Notes: generated from the letters alone by a model not told the origin. Counted from the stretch's first letter, positions 1-8,805 are shown. The stretch is 64,000 nucleotides of DNA from Streptomyces roseirectus (GCF_014489635.1 NZ_CP060828.1:2170001-2234000); one strand, 5' to 3'. Made by a program: numbers and translations.

Positions 1-430
1 CCACCAGCCCTTCCAGCAGGTCGAGTTCGGCGACGCGGTTGACGAAGTGCCCCGGTGCCGGGAGCAGTTGCCGGGGGACGGCGGGAGCGGCCGGGGTGTG
101 GAAGTGGATGCCTCCCGTGATGTCCCGCGCCTGGACGACGGGGCCGGTGAGCCGTGCGGAGGTGCCGATGGTGTTCTCGACGCCGGCGGCGCGGTCGTCC
201 TCCGCGTCCAGGGAGGTGAGCCAGCGGCGCAGTGCGCGGTGCAGGTCGGGTGAGGTGGCCGCGCGCCGGGCGAGCGCGTGTGCCAGGCGCCGCAGGGCGG
301 ATTCGTCGTACGGGGGCTCGGGGAGTTCGGGGGCGTCGGGGAGTTCGTCCACGAGTCGTCGCAGTGCGTGGGGATCCCGGGCCGCCGTCGTCAGAGCCGC
401 CCTCAGTTCTCGCTCCGTCGGTTCTGGCAT
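1..430 (-). CDS. STAND/NLR-type NTPase, N-terminal part (cut by window edge)
   Basis: Translating leftward from the ATG at 430 gives 143 residues before the window ends. Residues 1-80 are predicted helical and rich in Leu, Ala, Arg and Asp/Glu. Residues 84-111 hold an NTI...PVVQARDITGGIHFH stretch, the RHIM/BASS-like motif that precedes NB-ARC/NACHT domains in many Streptomyces STAND proteins. Residues 129-142 (FVNRVAELDLLEGL) look like the start of the NTPase module, as in AfsR-type NB-ARC proteins. The P-loop and repeats lie beyond the window. The gene is divergent from the SARP gene at 580, sharing a 149-bp intergenic region. The motif resemblance is my reading by eye; the STAND assignment is inferred from the motif plus the domain onset. 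Confidence 0.7.
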   Translation of the reverse strand, partial: MPEPTERELRAALTTAARDPHALRRLVDELPDAPELPEPPYDESALRRLAHALARRAATSPDLHRALRRWLTSLDAEDDRAAGVENTIGTSARLTGPVVQARDITGGIHFHTPAAPAVPRQLLPAPGHFVNRVAELDLLEGLV

Positions 431-479
431 ATGCCACTCCTACCCGGGGCGCCCACATCCGAAGAGAAAAGGACAGGAA

Positions 480-507
480 TTGGCCATAAACAATGTCAAC
501 TTACTTT
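480..507 (+). promoter_or_regulatory. Candidate promoter of the SARP gene
   Basis: TTGGCC (480-485) and TACTTT (502-507) are separated by 16 bp in an AT-rich island, unlike the surrounding GC-rich sequence. This gives a start near 514 and a leader of about 65 nt. The box is bracketed by an 8-bp inverted repeat, GGCCATAA (482-489) and TTATGGCC (521-528). Seen in sequence only; no experimental support. Confidence 0.4.
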
Positions 508-579
508 CGTATGTGATTACTTATGGCCGCGTGCGATTCTTGTCCACTCCGAAGTGCGGTCCTTCGAACGGAGGCACTG

Positions 580-3500
580 GTGGACTTACGGATTCGCGTG
601 CTGGGGCCGGTGGAACTGCACGGGAACCAACAGATCGACACACTCGGATCGACACGGGACGGCTTGATCGTCGGTTGTCTGGCACTCGACGCCGGCCGGC
701 CCGTCTCCACCGACAGCCTCATCCACCGGCTGTGGGACGACACCCCGCCCGCCCGGCCCCTCGCGAACCTCTACACCTACGTCGCCCGCGTCCGCCGCAG
801 GCTGCGGGACCTCGGCGCCGAGGGATGCCTGGTCCAGCGCACGCACGGCTACCTCCTGGACCTCGATCCGGACCGGGTGGACAGCCACCGGTTCCAGCAC
901 CTCGTCGCCCAGGCCCGCGCACTGTCCGACCGGGGAGCCGACCAGCAGGCGCTGCGGCTGCTGGGCGAGGCGGACGCGCTCTGGCTGGGCGAGCCGCTGG
1001 CCGGCCTGCCGGGGCTGTGGGCCGAGGGCGTCCGGGGTGTCCTCACCGAACGCCGACTGGCCGCACAGCTGATCCGCGCCGACATCGGGCTGCGCGAGGG
1101 ACACTTCGCCGACCTCGTCCCGGACCTGACCGCGCTCGCCGAGGAGCACCGCACCGACGAGGCCATCGCCGCCCGGCTGATGACGGCCGCCTACGGCTGC
1201 GGACGCCTGACCGACGCCCTGCGCGTCTACGACACCGTCCGCCGCCGGCTCGCCGGGGAACTGGGCGCCGACCCCGGCGAGGCCCTTGCCCGCCTGCACC
1301 ACCTGATCCTCAACAGCGCCCCGGTCGAGGCCCTGCTGAACCGTCCCGAGCCGACCGTCCCGGCGCCCCGCACCCTGCCGAGCCACGCCGAACTGGTGGG
1401 CCGCGAGGCGGAGTTGTCGACGATCGTGCAACATGCGACCCGTGCGTCCGCCGACACCTCGGCGCCCCGGCACATCATCGCCCTCCAGACCGTGTCCGGC
1501 ATGGCCGGCGTGGGGAAGACCGTCCTCGCCCTGAACGCCGCCGACCGCATCGCCTCGCTCTACCCGGACGGCGTCGTCCACCTCGACCTGCGCACCCACG
1601 CCCCGGGCCAGCAGCCGCTGACCGTCATCTCCGCGCTGACCTCGCTGATCCGCGCCTTCGGCGTACCGGCGTCGGCCCTGCCCGGCGACCCGGACGCGCT
1701 GACGGCCCTGTGGCGCGGGCTGCTCGACACCCGAAGAGCCGTCGTCATCCTCGACGACGTGCGCGACGCGCGTCAGTTGCGGGACCTGCTCCCGGGCCCC
1801 TCCCCGTCCCTGGTCCTCGTCACCAGCCGCCGCCGGCTGACCGGACTGCCCGGACTGCGCTCGGTCGACCTGGACGTCCTGCCCGCCGCCGACGCCCTCG
1901 CCCTCTTCCGGTCCGTGGCCGGCCACGAGCGGACCCGGCAGACGGGCGAGGTCGCCGACATCGTGCGGCTGGCCGGCTTCCTCCCGCTCGGCATCGAACT
2001 CCTCGCGGGCCGACTGGCCTCCCGCCCCACCTGGACGACCTCGCACCTGCTGCGCAGACTCACCCAGGGACAGGGGCGGCTGCGGGAGATCAGGGACGGC
2101 GCGCGCGGCAATATCGCCGCCGCGTTCGACGTCTCGTTCCGCGCGCTCGAATCCGTGGAACGGAAAGTGTTCCGGTTCCTCGGACTCCGTTTCGGGCCGA
2201 CGATCGACGCCTACGCGGTCGCGGCACTCACGGATCTCCCCCTCGACACCGCCGAGAATGTCCTCGAATCCCTACTCGAGGCGCATTTGATCCAAGAGCC
2301 GAGTCCCGAACGCTATACCCTCCACGATCTGCTCGGGGAATACGCGCGCGCCATCGCCATGTCCGAGGAGTCGAACGCGGCGCGTGAAGAAGCGCTTTCA
2401 CGGCTGGCCGAATTCTGTCTCCAGGCCGCCGACGCCGCCGACCGGCTCGCCTATCCGCGCCGGCTGCGCACCGACCGCGCCCACTCGGCCGGCCGTCCCG
2501 TCCCGCCCTGGGGCGACGCCACCGCCGCCCGGGACTGGCTCGCCGCCGAACGCATCGGCCTCATGGCCGCCGAGCGCCACTGCCGCACCACCGGCCACAG
2601 CCGCCTCGCCGCGCTCCTCGCGAGCGCCCTCGCCGCCTTCCTCGACGACGACGGACACTCCGCCGAGGGCTGGCGCATGCACGCCGCCGCCACCGAGCAC
2701 TGGCGCGAGAGCGACGACCGCCATCGCGAGATCCATGCCCTCATCGACCTCGGCAACGCCCTCACCTGCTGCAGCCGCTACGAGGACGCCCGCACCGCCT
2801 ACACCCGCGCCCTCACCGCCGCCGAGGAGACCTCCGACCCCGAGTCCGGCGCGGAAACCCTCCACCAACTCGGCATCCTGTACTGGCACTTGGGCGACTT
2901 CCGACAGGCGCTGGCCTACCAGTCGCGCACGCTGGCGCTGCACGCGGCGACGGGGGACGACTGGCAGCTGGCCCGCTGCCGGAGCAACCTCGGGATCACC
3001 CACCTCTACCTGGGTGATTTCACCGAGTCGGAGAAAAATCTCGAAGCGGCACTGGACGGGTTCCGGGAAGCGAGAGACCTGCGCCGGTACGCGCGCACCC
3101 TCATCAACTTGTCCGACCTTCACCTGCGCACCGAACGGAAAGACACCGCCCGGGAATTCCTGGACGAGGCGCTGACCATCCTCACGGAAATGAGAATTCC
3201 GGCGGAGATCGCCGGGACACAGGTGAACCTGGCCAACACCATGGAATCACCCCGGGATCTCACCAAAATGCTCGACCTCTATCAGGACTCCCTCACCACA
3301 TTCCGCAGGCTCGGCGACCGCCGGAATGCCGCGGAAACCCTGTACGCCATGGGAAGCGCACTCCACGCCGCGCACCGCTTCACCGAGGCCGCCGACCGGC
3401 ACCGCCACTCCCTGGAGCTGGCCCGCAGCGTCGGAGCCGTCCACGAGACAGCCCAGGCGCTGCACGCCCTGGCCCTCGCCGAACAGCAGCTCGGCCAACT

Positions 3501-3630
3501 GGACGCCGCCGCCGACCACCTCACGGAGGCCATCACCCTGGCCGAGCGAACCGGCGCGGCACACGAGGCGGCGGAGGCCCGGAAGAGCCTGACGAAGCTG
3601 CGCCGGGCGCAGAAGGAACGCCCCCAATAG
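580..3630 (+). CDS. SARP-family regulator with NB-ARC and TPR domains (AfsR-like)
   Basis: This is a 1016-residue protein of the large SARP class. Residues 1-96 form an OmpR-like winged helix (RIRVLGPVELHG start), and about 103-245 the bacterial transcriptional activation domain. An NB-ARC NTPase follows, with Walker A GMAGVGKT at about 307-314 and Walker B VVILDDV near 388-394. TPR repeats fill about 700-1000. The GTG at 580 is preferred because GGAGG lies 5 nt upstream (570-574), whereas the in-frame ATG at 523 has no ribosome site. Such proteins activate target promoters through tandem repeats recognised by the winged helix, with the NTPase/TPR part sensing a signal. The protein lacks the RHIM-like motif seen in both flanking genes. 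Its target and signal are unknown. Confidence 0.9.
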   Translation: MDLRIRVLGPVELHGNQQIDTLGSTRDGLIVGCLALDAGRPVSTDSLIHRLWDDTPPARPLANLYTYVARVRRRLRDLGAEGCLVQRTHGYLLDLDPDRVDSHRFQHLVAQARALSDRGADQQALRLLGEADALWLGEPLAGLPGLWAEGVRGVLTERRLAAQLIRADIGLREGHFADLVPDLTALAEEHRTDEAIAARLMTAAYGCGRLTDALRVYDTVRRRLAGELGADPGEALARLHHLILNSAPVEALLNRPEPTVPAPRTLPSHAELVGREAELSTIVQHATRASADTSAPRHIIALQTVSGMAGVGKTVLALNAADRIASLYPDGVVHLDLRTHAPGQQPLTVISALTSLIRAFGVPASALPGDPDALTALWRGLLDTRRAVVILDDVRDARQLRDLLPGPSPSLVLVTSRRRLTGLPGLRSVDLDVLPAADALALFRSVAGHERTRQTGEVADIVRLAGFLPLGIELLAGRLASRPTWTTSHLLRRLTQGQGRLREIRDGARGNIAAAFDVSFRALESVERKVFRFLGLRFGPTIDAYAVAALTDLPLDTAENVLESLLEAHLIQEPSPERYTLHDLLGEYARAIAMSEESNAAREEALSRLAEFCLQAADAADRLAYPRRLRTDRAHSAGRPVPPWGDATAARDWLAAERIGLMAAERHCRTTGHSRLAALLASALAAFLDDDGHSAEGWRMHAAATEHWRESDDRHREIHALIDLGNALTCCSRYEDARTAYTRALTAAEETSDPESGAETLHQLGILYWHLGDFRQALAYQSRTLALHAATGDDWQLARCRSNLGITHLYLGDFTESEKNLEAALDGFREARDLRRYARTLINLSDLHLRTERKDTAREFLDEALTILTEMRIPAEIAGTQVNLANTMESPRDLTKMLDLYQDSLTTFRRLGDRRNAAETLYAMGSALHAAHRFTEAADRHRHSLELARSVGAVHETAQALHALALAEQQLGQLDAAADHLTEAITLAERTGAAHEAAEARKSLTKLRRAQKERPQ

Positions 3631-3876
3631 CACACGGCGATCTATGCCGGGGCCAATTCCACAGGATCCACGAAACCCGGAGAGCCAAGTTGCGCAGGGT
3701 AATGCCCCAGAGGTATTACTTACCGCACAGCCATACGGCTGCCGAATGTCTGTGCGTACAGTTCTCGGGAGCGTCCCTTGCACTACCTGCTCATCCACTA
3801 CGCCGTCGAAATCATTAGAATCTGTTTTCCGTGTTGAATCGCCATCGCGCCCTGCCCAGCCGGTAAAGGAGCCCCC
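3631..3876. other. Intergenic region before the Bell-like gene
   Basis: No credible ORF is present. A TAGAAT hexamer at 3816-3821 could be a -10 box for the downstream gene, but I see no matching -35. The sequence is noticeably less GC-rich than its neighbours around 3800-3840. Confidence 0.3.
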
Positions 3877-4260
3877 ATGGACCCCGTCTCCGTAGCCCTG
3901 TTGGCCGCTCTCGCCGGAGGTGTGGGTGGGGAGGCCGGGCGGGAAGCCTGGCAGGGGCTGGTCGCGTTGGTGCGGAGGCCGTTCCGGCGGGGGGAGTCGG
4001 GGGACGTGAGTTCCGGGGAGGCGGAGCTGGACGCGTTGGCGGCGGCGCCGGGGGACGAGACGCGGGCGCATGTGCTGAGTACCGCGCTCGCCGTCCGGGC
4101 CGCGCTGGACGCGGAGTTCCGGCGGGAGTTGGAGGAGTGGCGGCAGCGGGCCGAGCGGGCGCGGGACAGCGGGGGGACGTACAACACGATCTCCGGGGGG
4201 ACGTTCCACGGCATGGTGATCCAGAGCCGGAACACCCACGTGCGTCCCCCCGGGGACTGA
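3877..4260 (+). CDS. Small helical protein with C-terminal RHIM/BASS-like motif (Bell-like effector candidate)
   Basis: This is a 127-residue protein with a clear ribosome site (AAAGGAG, 6 nt upstream). Residues 1-35 are hydrophobic and small-residue-rich with a basic end (LVALVRRPFRR), and 60-97 form a charged amphipathic helix. Residues 103-119 (NTISGGTFHGMVIQSRN) resemble the motif in the NLR-type protein at 1-430. The order membrane-active helical domain plus C-terminal amyloid motif fits the published Bell/BASS effectors that work with neighbouring NLRs, where nucleated amyloid templating activates a membrane-targeting domain. That function is inference from architecture and neighbourhood. 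An alternative is an uncharacterised Streptomyces regulator-associated protein. It ends 2 bp before the convergent msrB stop. Confidence 0.75.
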   Translation: MDPVSVALLAALAGGVGGEAGREAWQGLVALVRRPFRRGESGDVSSGEAELDALAAAPGDETRAHVLSTALAVRAALDAEFRRELEEWRQRAERARDSGGTYNTISGGTFHGMVIQSRNTHVRPPGD

Positions 4261-4262
4261 CC

Positions 4263-4670
4263 TCAGCTCTCCGTCGGCGTCAGGCGCAGGGAGATCGAGT
4301 TGATGCAGTACCGCTGGTCGGTCGGCGTCGCGTAGCCCTCGCCCGAGAACACGTGCCCGAGATGCGACCCGCACCGGGCGCAGCGCACCTCGGTGCGGAC
4401 CATCCCGTGGGACCGGTCCTCGATCAGCTCGACGGCGTCGGTGTCCTTGGGGTCGTAGAAGGACGGCCAGCCGCAGTGGGACTCGAACTTGGTCGTGGAG
4501 GTGAACAGTTCGGCCCCGCACGCCCGGCAGGAGTACACGCCCACCGTCTTCGTGTCGGTGTACTCCCCCGTGAACGCCCGCTCGGTGCCCGCCTGCCGCA
4601 GCACCGCGTACTCCGCCGGGTTCAGCTCCGCGCGCCATTCCTCGTCGGTCTTCTCGACGTCGTACGACAT
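4263..4670 (-). CDS. msrB: Peptide-methionine (R)-S-oxide reductase MsrB
   Basis: This 135-residue cytosolic enzyme reduces the R epimer of methionine sulfoxide in proteins, using thioredoxin. All signature elements are present: zinc cysteines C48/C51 and C97/C100, the substrate segment CGWPSF (66-71), and catalytic Cys122 in RYCIN. The length is normal for the free-standing family. It lies downstream of murC on the same strand with about 10 bp between them, so co-transcription is likely. Confidence 0.96.
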   Translation of the reverse strand: MSYDVEKTDEEWRAELNPAEYAVLRQAGTERAFTGEYTDTKTVGVYSCRACGAELFTSTTKFESHCGWPSFYDPKDTDAVELIEDRSHGMVRTEVRCARCGSHLGHVFSGEGYATPTDQRYCINSISLRLTPTES

Positions 4671-4680
4671 GGCAACCCCT

Positions 4681-6066
4681 CTATCGAGACAGCTGGTCCA
4701 GGATCAGCGGGCCGAGGTCGGTGACATCGCCCGCGCCCATGGTGAGAACGAGATCACCGGGCCGGGCCATTCCCGCGACGACACCGGGCGCGGCCTGCTT
4801 GTCGTGGACGGCGGTGACGTCGGCCCCGGCGGCGCGGGCCGCGTCGATGATCAGCTCGCTGGTGATCCCCGGGATCGGGTCCTCGCGGGCGGGATAGATG
4901 TCGAGGACGACGGAGGCGTCGGCGAGCGCGAGGGCCGCGCCCATCTCCCGGCCGAGTTCCTGGGTGCGGGAGAAGAGGTGCGGCTGGAAGAGGACGAGGA
5001 TGCGGGCGTCCCCGGCGGCGGCCCGCATCGCCTCCAGGTCGGCGGTCATCTCGGTGGGGTGGTGGGCGTAGGAGTCGATGACCTGTGTCCCGGCGGCCTC
5101 GCCCTTGAGCTGGAGGCGCCGCTTGACCCCGGTGTAGGCGGCCAGCGCGGGCGCCAGCTCCTCGGCGGGCACCCCGAGCGCGGCCCCGGCGGCGAGCGCG
5201 GCGACCGCGTTCAGCGCGTAGTGCCGGCCGGGCACGGACACGGTGAACGTCAGCTCCCGCCCGTCCAGCAGCACGGTCACCTCGCTCTTGAGCCCCTGCG
5301 GGACGACGGCCAGGACGCGGACGTCGGCGTCGACGGCCTCGCCGTAGGTCACGACCCGGACGCCCTCGACCCGCCGCGTCAGCTCCCGCGCGCCGTCCTG
5401 GTCAGCGGAGATCACCAGCGTCCCGCCGGGCACGATCCGCCCCGCGAAGGTGACGAAGGAGTCGTAGATCTCCTCCATGGAGGCGTAGTTGGCGTGGTGG
5501 TCCAGCTCCACGTTCAGCACGATCGCCACCTCAGGCGCGTACTTGTGGAAGCTGCGGTCGGACTCGTCGGCCTCGGCGACGAAGATCTCCCCGGCGCCGT
5601 GCAGCGCGTTGGAGCCGGGCGCGTCGAGGTCCCCGCCGATCGCGTACGACGGCTCACGGCCGAGGGTGGCGAGGGAGACGGCCAGCATCGAGGTGGTCGT
5701 CGTCTTGCCGTGGGTGCCGGCGACGGCGATGGGCCGCAGGCCGTCCATGAGCGCGGCGAGCGCGTCGGAGCGGTGGACGACGGGGATGCCCAGCTCGGCG
5801 GCGCGCACGAGTTCGGGGTTGTCGGCGCGGATCGCCGAGGAGACGACGACGCTGCTGGCGTCGTCCGCGAGGTGGGCCGCGGCGTGCCCGATGTGGACGG
5901 TCGCGCCGAGCGCCCGCAGCGCCTGCGCCGTCTCCGAGTCCTTCGCGTCGCTCCCGGCGACCTTCGCGCCCCGCTGGGCCAGGATCTTGGCGATCCCGGA
6001 CATCCCGGCCCCGCCGATCCCGATGAAGTGCGGACGTTCGAGGGAGGCGGGAAGGCCGGGTGCCAT
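4681..6066 (-). CDS. murC: UDP-N-acetylmuramate--L-alanine ligase
   Basis: This 461-residue cytoplasmic Mur ligase adds L-alanine to UDP-MurNAc in peptidoglycan precursor synthesis. GIGGAGMSG (16-24) is the UDP-binding glycine-rich loop, and GTHGKTTTTS (about 117-126) is the ATP P-loop. The DHHANY segment and the C-terminal ligase domain (SYAHHPTE) are intact. The ATG at 6066 has an upstream GGAG 8 nt away; an in-frame ATG at 6111 would add 15 residues that do not fit the family. In this organism murC stands apart from the main dcw division cluster. Confidence 0.97.
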   Translation of the reverse strand: MAPGLPASLERPHFIGIGGAGMSGIAKILAQRGAKVAGSDAKDSETAQALRALGATVHIGHAAAHLADDASSVVVSSAIRADNPELVRAAELGIPVVHRSDALAALMDGLRPIAVAGTHGKTTTTSMLAVSLATLGREPSYAIGGDLDAPGSNALHGAGEIFVAEADESDRSFHKYAPEVAIVLNVELDHHANYASMEEIYDSFVTFAGRIVPGGTLVISADQDGARELTRRVEGVRVVTYGEAVDADVRVLAVVPQGLKSEVTVLLDGRELTFTVSVPGRHYALNAVAALAAGAALGVPAEELAPALAAYTGVKRRLQLKGEAAGTQVIDSYAHHPTEMTADLEAMRAAAGDARILVLFQPHLFSRTQELGREMGAALALADASVVLDIYPAREDPIPGITSELIIDAARAAGADVTAVHDKQAAPGVVAGMARPGDLVLTMGAGDVTDLGPLILDQLSR

Positions 6067-6138
6067 GGCGAGTACTCCAGAGGTCGAGCCAGAACAGGTC
6101 AGTCGGCCCAACCCTAGCCGGGGCCCGGCGCTACGGGC

Positions 6139-6612
6139 TTACGCCTCGTTGTGGGAGAAGAGTTTCAGCACCGGCACGCCCACTTTGTGCCGCGCCCGCG
6201 AGGCCCAGTCGCGGTGGAAGAACTCCTCCACGTAGTGCGGGTCGGTCAGCACGATCACCTCGTCCGCGCCGGCCTCGTCGACCACGCTCTTCAGCGCGTC
6301 CAGCGGGTGGTTCTCGACGAGGGTCCCCTGTGCCGTGCTGCCGGCGGCGCGCAGCGCGGTCAGGGACACCTCCAGCGCCTGCGCGCCCACGCTGCGCGCG
6401 GCCTCGCCCTCGGGGGTGTCGCCTTCGTGGACGGCCTCGTCGAGCTCGCCGAGGGCGACGTCGTCGATGGCGCGCAGCAGCCGGTCCGCCTGGTCCCCGC
6501 GAGGCTGGAGCAGCACGTGGAAGGTGACGGGCTCATCGCCGTGCAAGGTCGTGACGAACTCCACGTCGGCGGACGTCAGAGCTTTCTCGATCATCAGAAC
6601 GCTGGTGAACAC
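6139..6612 (-). CDS. Conserved hypothetical protein, Usp-like fold suspected
   Basis: This 157-residue soluble protein reads VFTSVLMIEKALTSADVEFVTT at its start and ends with a DEVIVLTDPHYVEEFFHRDW segment. The C-terminal half resembles the nucleotide-binding part of universal-stress/HUP proteins (ADEVIVLTDP, then a short helix and GVPVLKLF), although no glycine-rich ATP loop is evident. GTG at 6612 is chosen because the conserved sequence begins there and a purine-rich stretch (AAGGAGAAG) lies upstream. The earlier in-frame start at 6735 would add an Arg/Gly-rich extension. The gene sits just upstream of murC. Some databases call homologues indole-3-glycerol phosphate synthase; I see no support for that. 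Confidence 0.75.
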   Translation of the reverse strand: MFTSVLMIEKALTSADVEFVTTLHGDEPVTFHVLLQPRGDQADRLLRAIDDVALGELDEAVHEGDTPEGEAARSVGAQALEVSLTALRAAGSTAQGTLVENHPLDALKSVVDEAGADEVIVLTDPHYVEEFFHRDWASRARHKVGVPVLKLFSHNEA

Positions 6613-6791
6613 CTGTACCCCGCTTCTCCTTCGAGGACCCCCGTGGCCCTCACTCCTCCGAAGGCCGTCCATGGCCCTGCGGAAACCATCCTTCCCCGTG
6701 CTCGCACGGGTCCTGCCGAGTCCTAGTCTGCCCACCCGAAGCTAAGCGGAACGACACATTCCGGCTTTTTGACAGCTCCGGGGTGTCGGAC

Positions 6792-7580
6792 TCACGTTCC
6801 GGAACCCCCCTCTCCCCTTTGATACCGCCCGAAGAGGAACCCGTCCTCCTCCAAAAGGGACGTCAGTGCGAAGCGCCGGGGCACCGCCACGGGCGGCCCG
6901 TCGGTGATCCGCTGGGCCCCTCCGGCGGTGAGCACCGGCGACAGCGCGAGACACAGCTCGTCGAGCACCCCGGCCGCCACGAACTGCCCGAGCAGCCGGG
7001 GCCCGCCCTCGGTGAGCAGCCGCGTGAACCCGCGCCCGGCGAGCACACCGGGCACCCGCGCCGGGTCCACCCCCGCCCCGTCCCCGGCGACGACCACCTC
7101 GGCCCCCGCCTTCCGCGCCTCCTCGACCCGCGCCGGGTCCGCGCCCGCGCCGGTCAGCACCAGCGTCGGCACAAGCGGCGCGGTGAACAGCTCCCCCGTG
7201 AAGTCGAGGTCGAGGCTCGCGGAGACGACGGCGACGGCGGGCGCGGGCCCCTGTCCCGCGGCGGCCCGGCGTGCGGCGAACTCCGCCCGCGCGCGTGCGG
7301 GCCCGTACCCCTCCTGCCGTACGGTCTGCGCGCCGACGATGACGACGTCCGCGAGCCCGCGCAGCGCGCCGAAGATCCGCAGGTCCGCCTCGCCGGAAAG
7401 GGGCCGGGAGCGGCCGTCGTGCTGGCCCGCGCCGTCGAGGGAGCCGACCATGTTGGCGCGCAGCCAGCACTTCCCTTGGGCCAGTTCGGGATAGCCGTAC
7501 GCGTCCGCCAGCCGGTCGAGGCTCCACTCCCCCGCCTCGGCGGTGGCTGTCTGGTCGGTCACAGGGAACAGGCGTCGCAT
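6792..7580 (-). CDS. Pyrimidine reductase family protein (RibD C-terminal domain)
   Basis: This 262-residue protein is a stand-alone dihydrofolate-reductase-fold domain of the RibD C-terminal family. Visible motifs are WLRANMVGSLDGA near the N-terminus (substrate and cofactor strand), DVVIVGAQTVRQEGYGP, and LLTEGGPRLLGQF. In riboflavin synthesis this domain reduces the ribosylaminopyrimidine intermediate with NADPH. The protein has no deaminase domain, so it may be a paralogue with another substrate. The ATG at 7580 faces the divergent ZapE-like gene, 37 bp away. Confidence 0.85.
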   Translation of the reverse strand: MRRLFPVTDQTATAEAGEWSLDRLADAYGYPELAQGKCWLRANMVGSLDGAGQHDGRSRPLSGEADLRIFGALRGLADVVIVGAQTVRQEGYGPARARAEFAARRAAAGQGPAPAVAVVSASLDLDFTGELFTAPLVPTLVLTGAGADPARVEEARKAGAEVVVAGDGAGVDPARVPGVLAGRGFTRLLTEGGPRLLGQFVAAGVLDELCLALSPVLTAGGAQRITDGPPVAVPRRFALTSLLEEDGFLFGRYQRGEGGSGT

Positions 7581-7617
7581 GCCCGGCAGTCTCGCATGCC
7601 CTTTAGCATGGGTAACC

Positions 7618-8721
7618 GTGTCCATGTACTCCCCCGGCTCCTCTGGGATCGAACCGATAGCCCACGCGGCACCCGTCTCGCTGTGCACGCGCGAGCCGCA
7701 CGTCCCCGCGGACCGCCTGGTGGCCGAGATGGTCCCGCCGCCCCGGTTCGCGGCGGCGCGGTTCGGGACGTACCTGCCGGACCCGAACCAGCCGAGCCAG
7801 ACGGACGCCGTCCGCGTCCTGGAGACCTTCGCGCAGGGCCTGGGCGGCGCCCACGCGGCGGGTGCGGCCAAGCGGGGGTTCCTCGGGTTCGGGAGCAGGA
7901 GGCCCAAGGCGCCCGCGGGCCCGCGCGGCGTCTACCTGGACGGCGGCTACGGCGTCGGCAAGACCCACCTGCTGGCCTCCCTGTGGCACGCGGCCCCGGC
8001 CGAGCCGGCGCTGAAGGCGTTCGGCACGTTCGTCGAGCTGACGAACCTGGTCGGCGCGCTCGGCTTCCAGCAGACGGTGAAGACCCTCTCGGGCCACCGC
8101 CTGCTGTGCATCGACGAGTTCGAGCTGGACGACCCGGGCGACACCGTCCTCGTCTCCACCCTGCTCGGCAAGCTGGTCGACGCGGGTGTCGCGCTCGCCG
8201 CGACCTCCAACACGCTGCCGGGCAAGCTCGGCGAGGGCCGGTTCGCGGCGGCCGACTTCCTGCGCGAGATCCAGGGCCTGTCCGCCCGCTTCCGCGCGCT
8301 GCGCATCGACGGCGAGGACTACCGCCACCGGGGCCTGCCCGAGGCGCCCGCGCCGTACGACGAGGAGATCGTCGCGAAGACCGCGTACGCCACCGAGGGC
8401 ACCTCGCTCGACGCGTTCCCGGCGCTCCTGGAGCACCTGGCGAAGGTCCACCCGAGCCGCTACGGCGCGCTGACGGACGGCGTACGCGCGGTGTGCCTGA
8501 CGGACGTCGGCCCGGTGCCCGACCAGTCGACGGCCCTGCGCCTGGTCGTGCTGGCCGACCGGCTGTACGACCGCGAGGTGCCGGTGCTGGCGTCGGGGCT
8601 GCCCTTCGACCGGCTGTTCAGCGAGGAGATGCTGGCCGGCGGGTACCGCAAGAAGTACTTCCGCGCGATCTCCCGGCTCACCGCGCTGGCGCGTGACGCG
8701 AAACCGCTCATCGAAGGCTGA
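7618..8721 (+). CDS. zapE: AFG1/ZapE-like ATPase
   Basis: This 367-residue P-loop ATPase has Walker A GGYGVGKT (109-116) followed by HLLASLWH, and Walker B LLCIDEFELDD (162-172), the AFG1/ZapE signature. In E. coli ZapE binds FtsZ and modulates the Z ring; mitochondrial AFG1 acts in protein quality control. The role in actinobacteria is untested. The GTG at 7618 lies 8 nt after a TAGCAT hexamer (7604-7609), so the message may be leaderless; an ATG two codons later is the alternative. It is divergent from the reductase gene. Confidence 0.88.
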   Translation: MSMYSPGSSGIEPIAHAAPVSLCTREPHVPADRLVAEMVPPPRFAAARFGTYLPDPNQPSQTDAVRVLETFAQGLGGAHAAGAAKRGFLGFGSRRPKAPAGPRGVYLDGGYGVGKTHLLASLWHAAPAEPALKAFGTFVELTNLVGALGFQQTVKTLSGHRLLCIDEFELDDPGDTVLVSTLLGKLVDAGVALAATSNTLPGKLGEGRFAAADFLREIQGLSARFRALRIDGEDYRHRGLPEAPAPYDEEIVAKTAYATEGTSLDAFPALLEHLAKVHPSRYGALTDGVRAVCLTDVGPVPDQSTALRLVVLADRLYDREVPVLASGLPFDRLFSEEMLAGGYRKKYFRAISRLTALARDAKPLIEG

Positions 8722-8805
8722 TTCAGAGCCAACCAATCGCTGTCAAGGGCTGGTTCCGGACACGTATCCCGCTCTTTTGAGGCGGTCTCCCGCTCGAAAC
8801 GTCGA

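Noticed and set aside
586..2046. 486-residue minus-strand ORF inside the SARP gene
   Set aside because: Antisense shadow with Gly/Val/Glu/Gln skew typical of reversed high-GC coding.
39..2387. 782-residue plus-strand ORF across the NLR and SARP region
   Set aside because: It is Arg/Pro-rich with no ribosome site, and overlaps the SARP gene out of frame.
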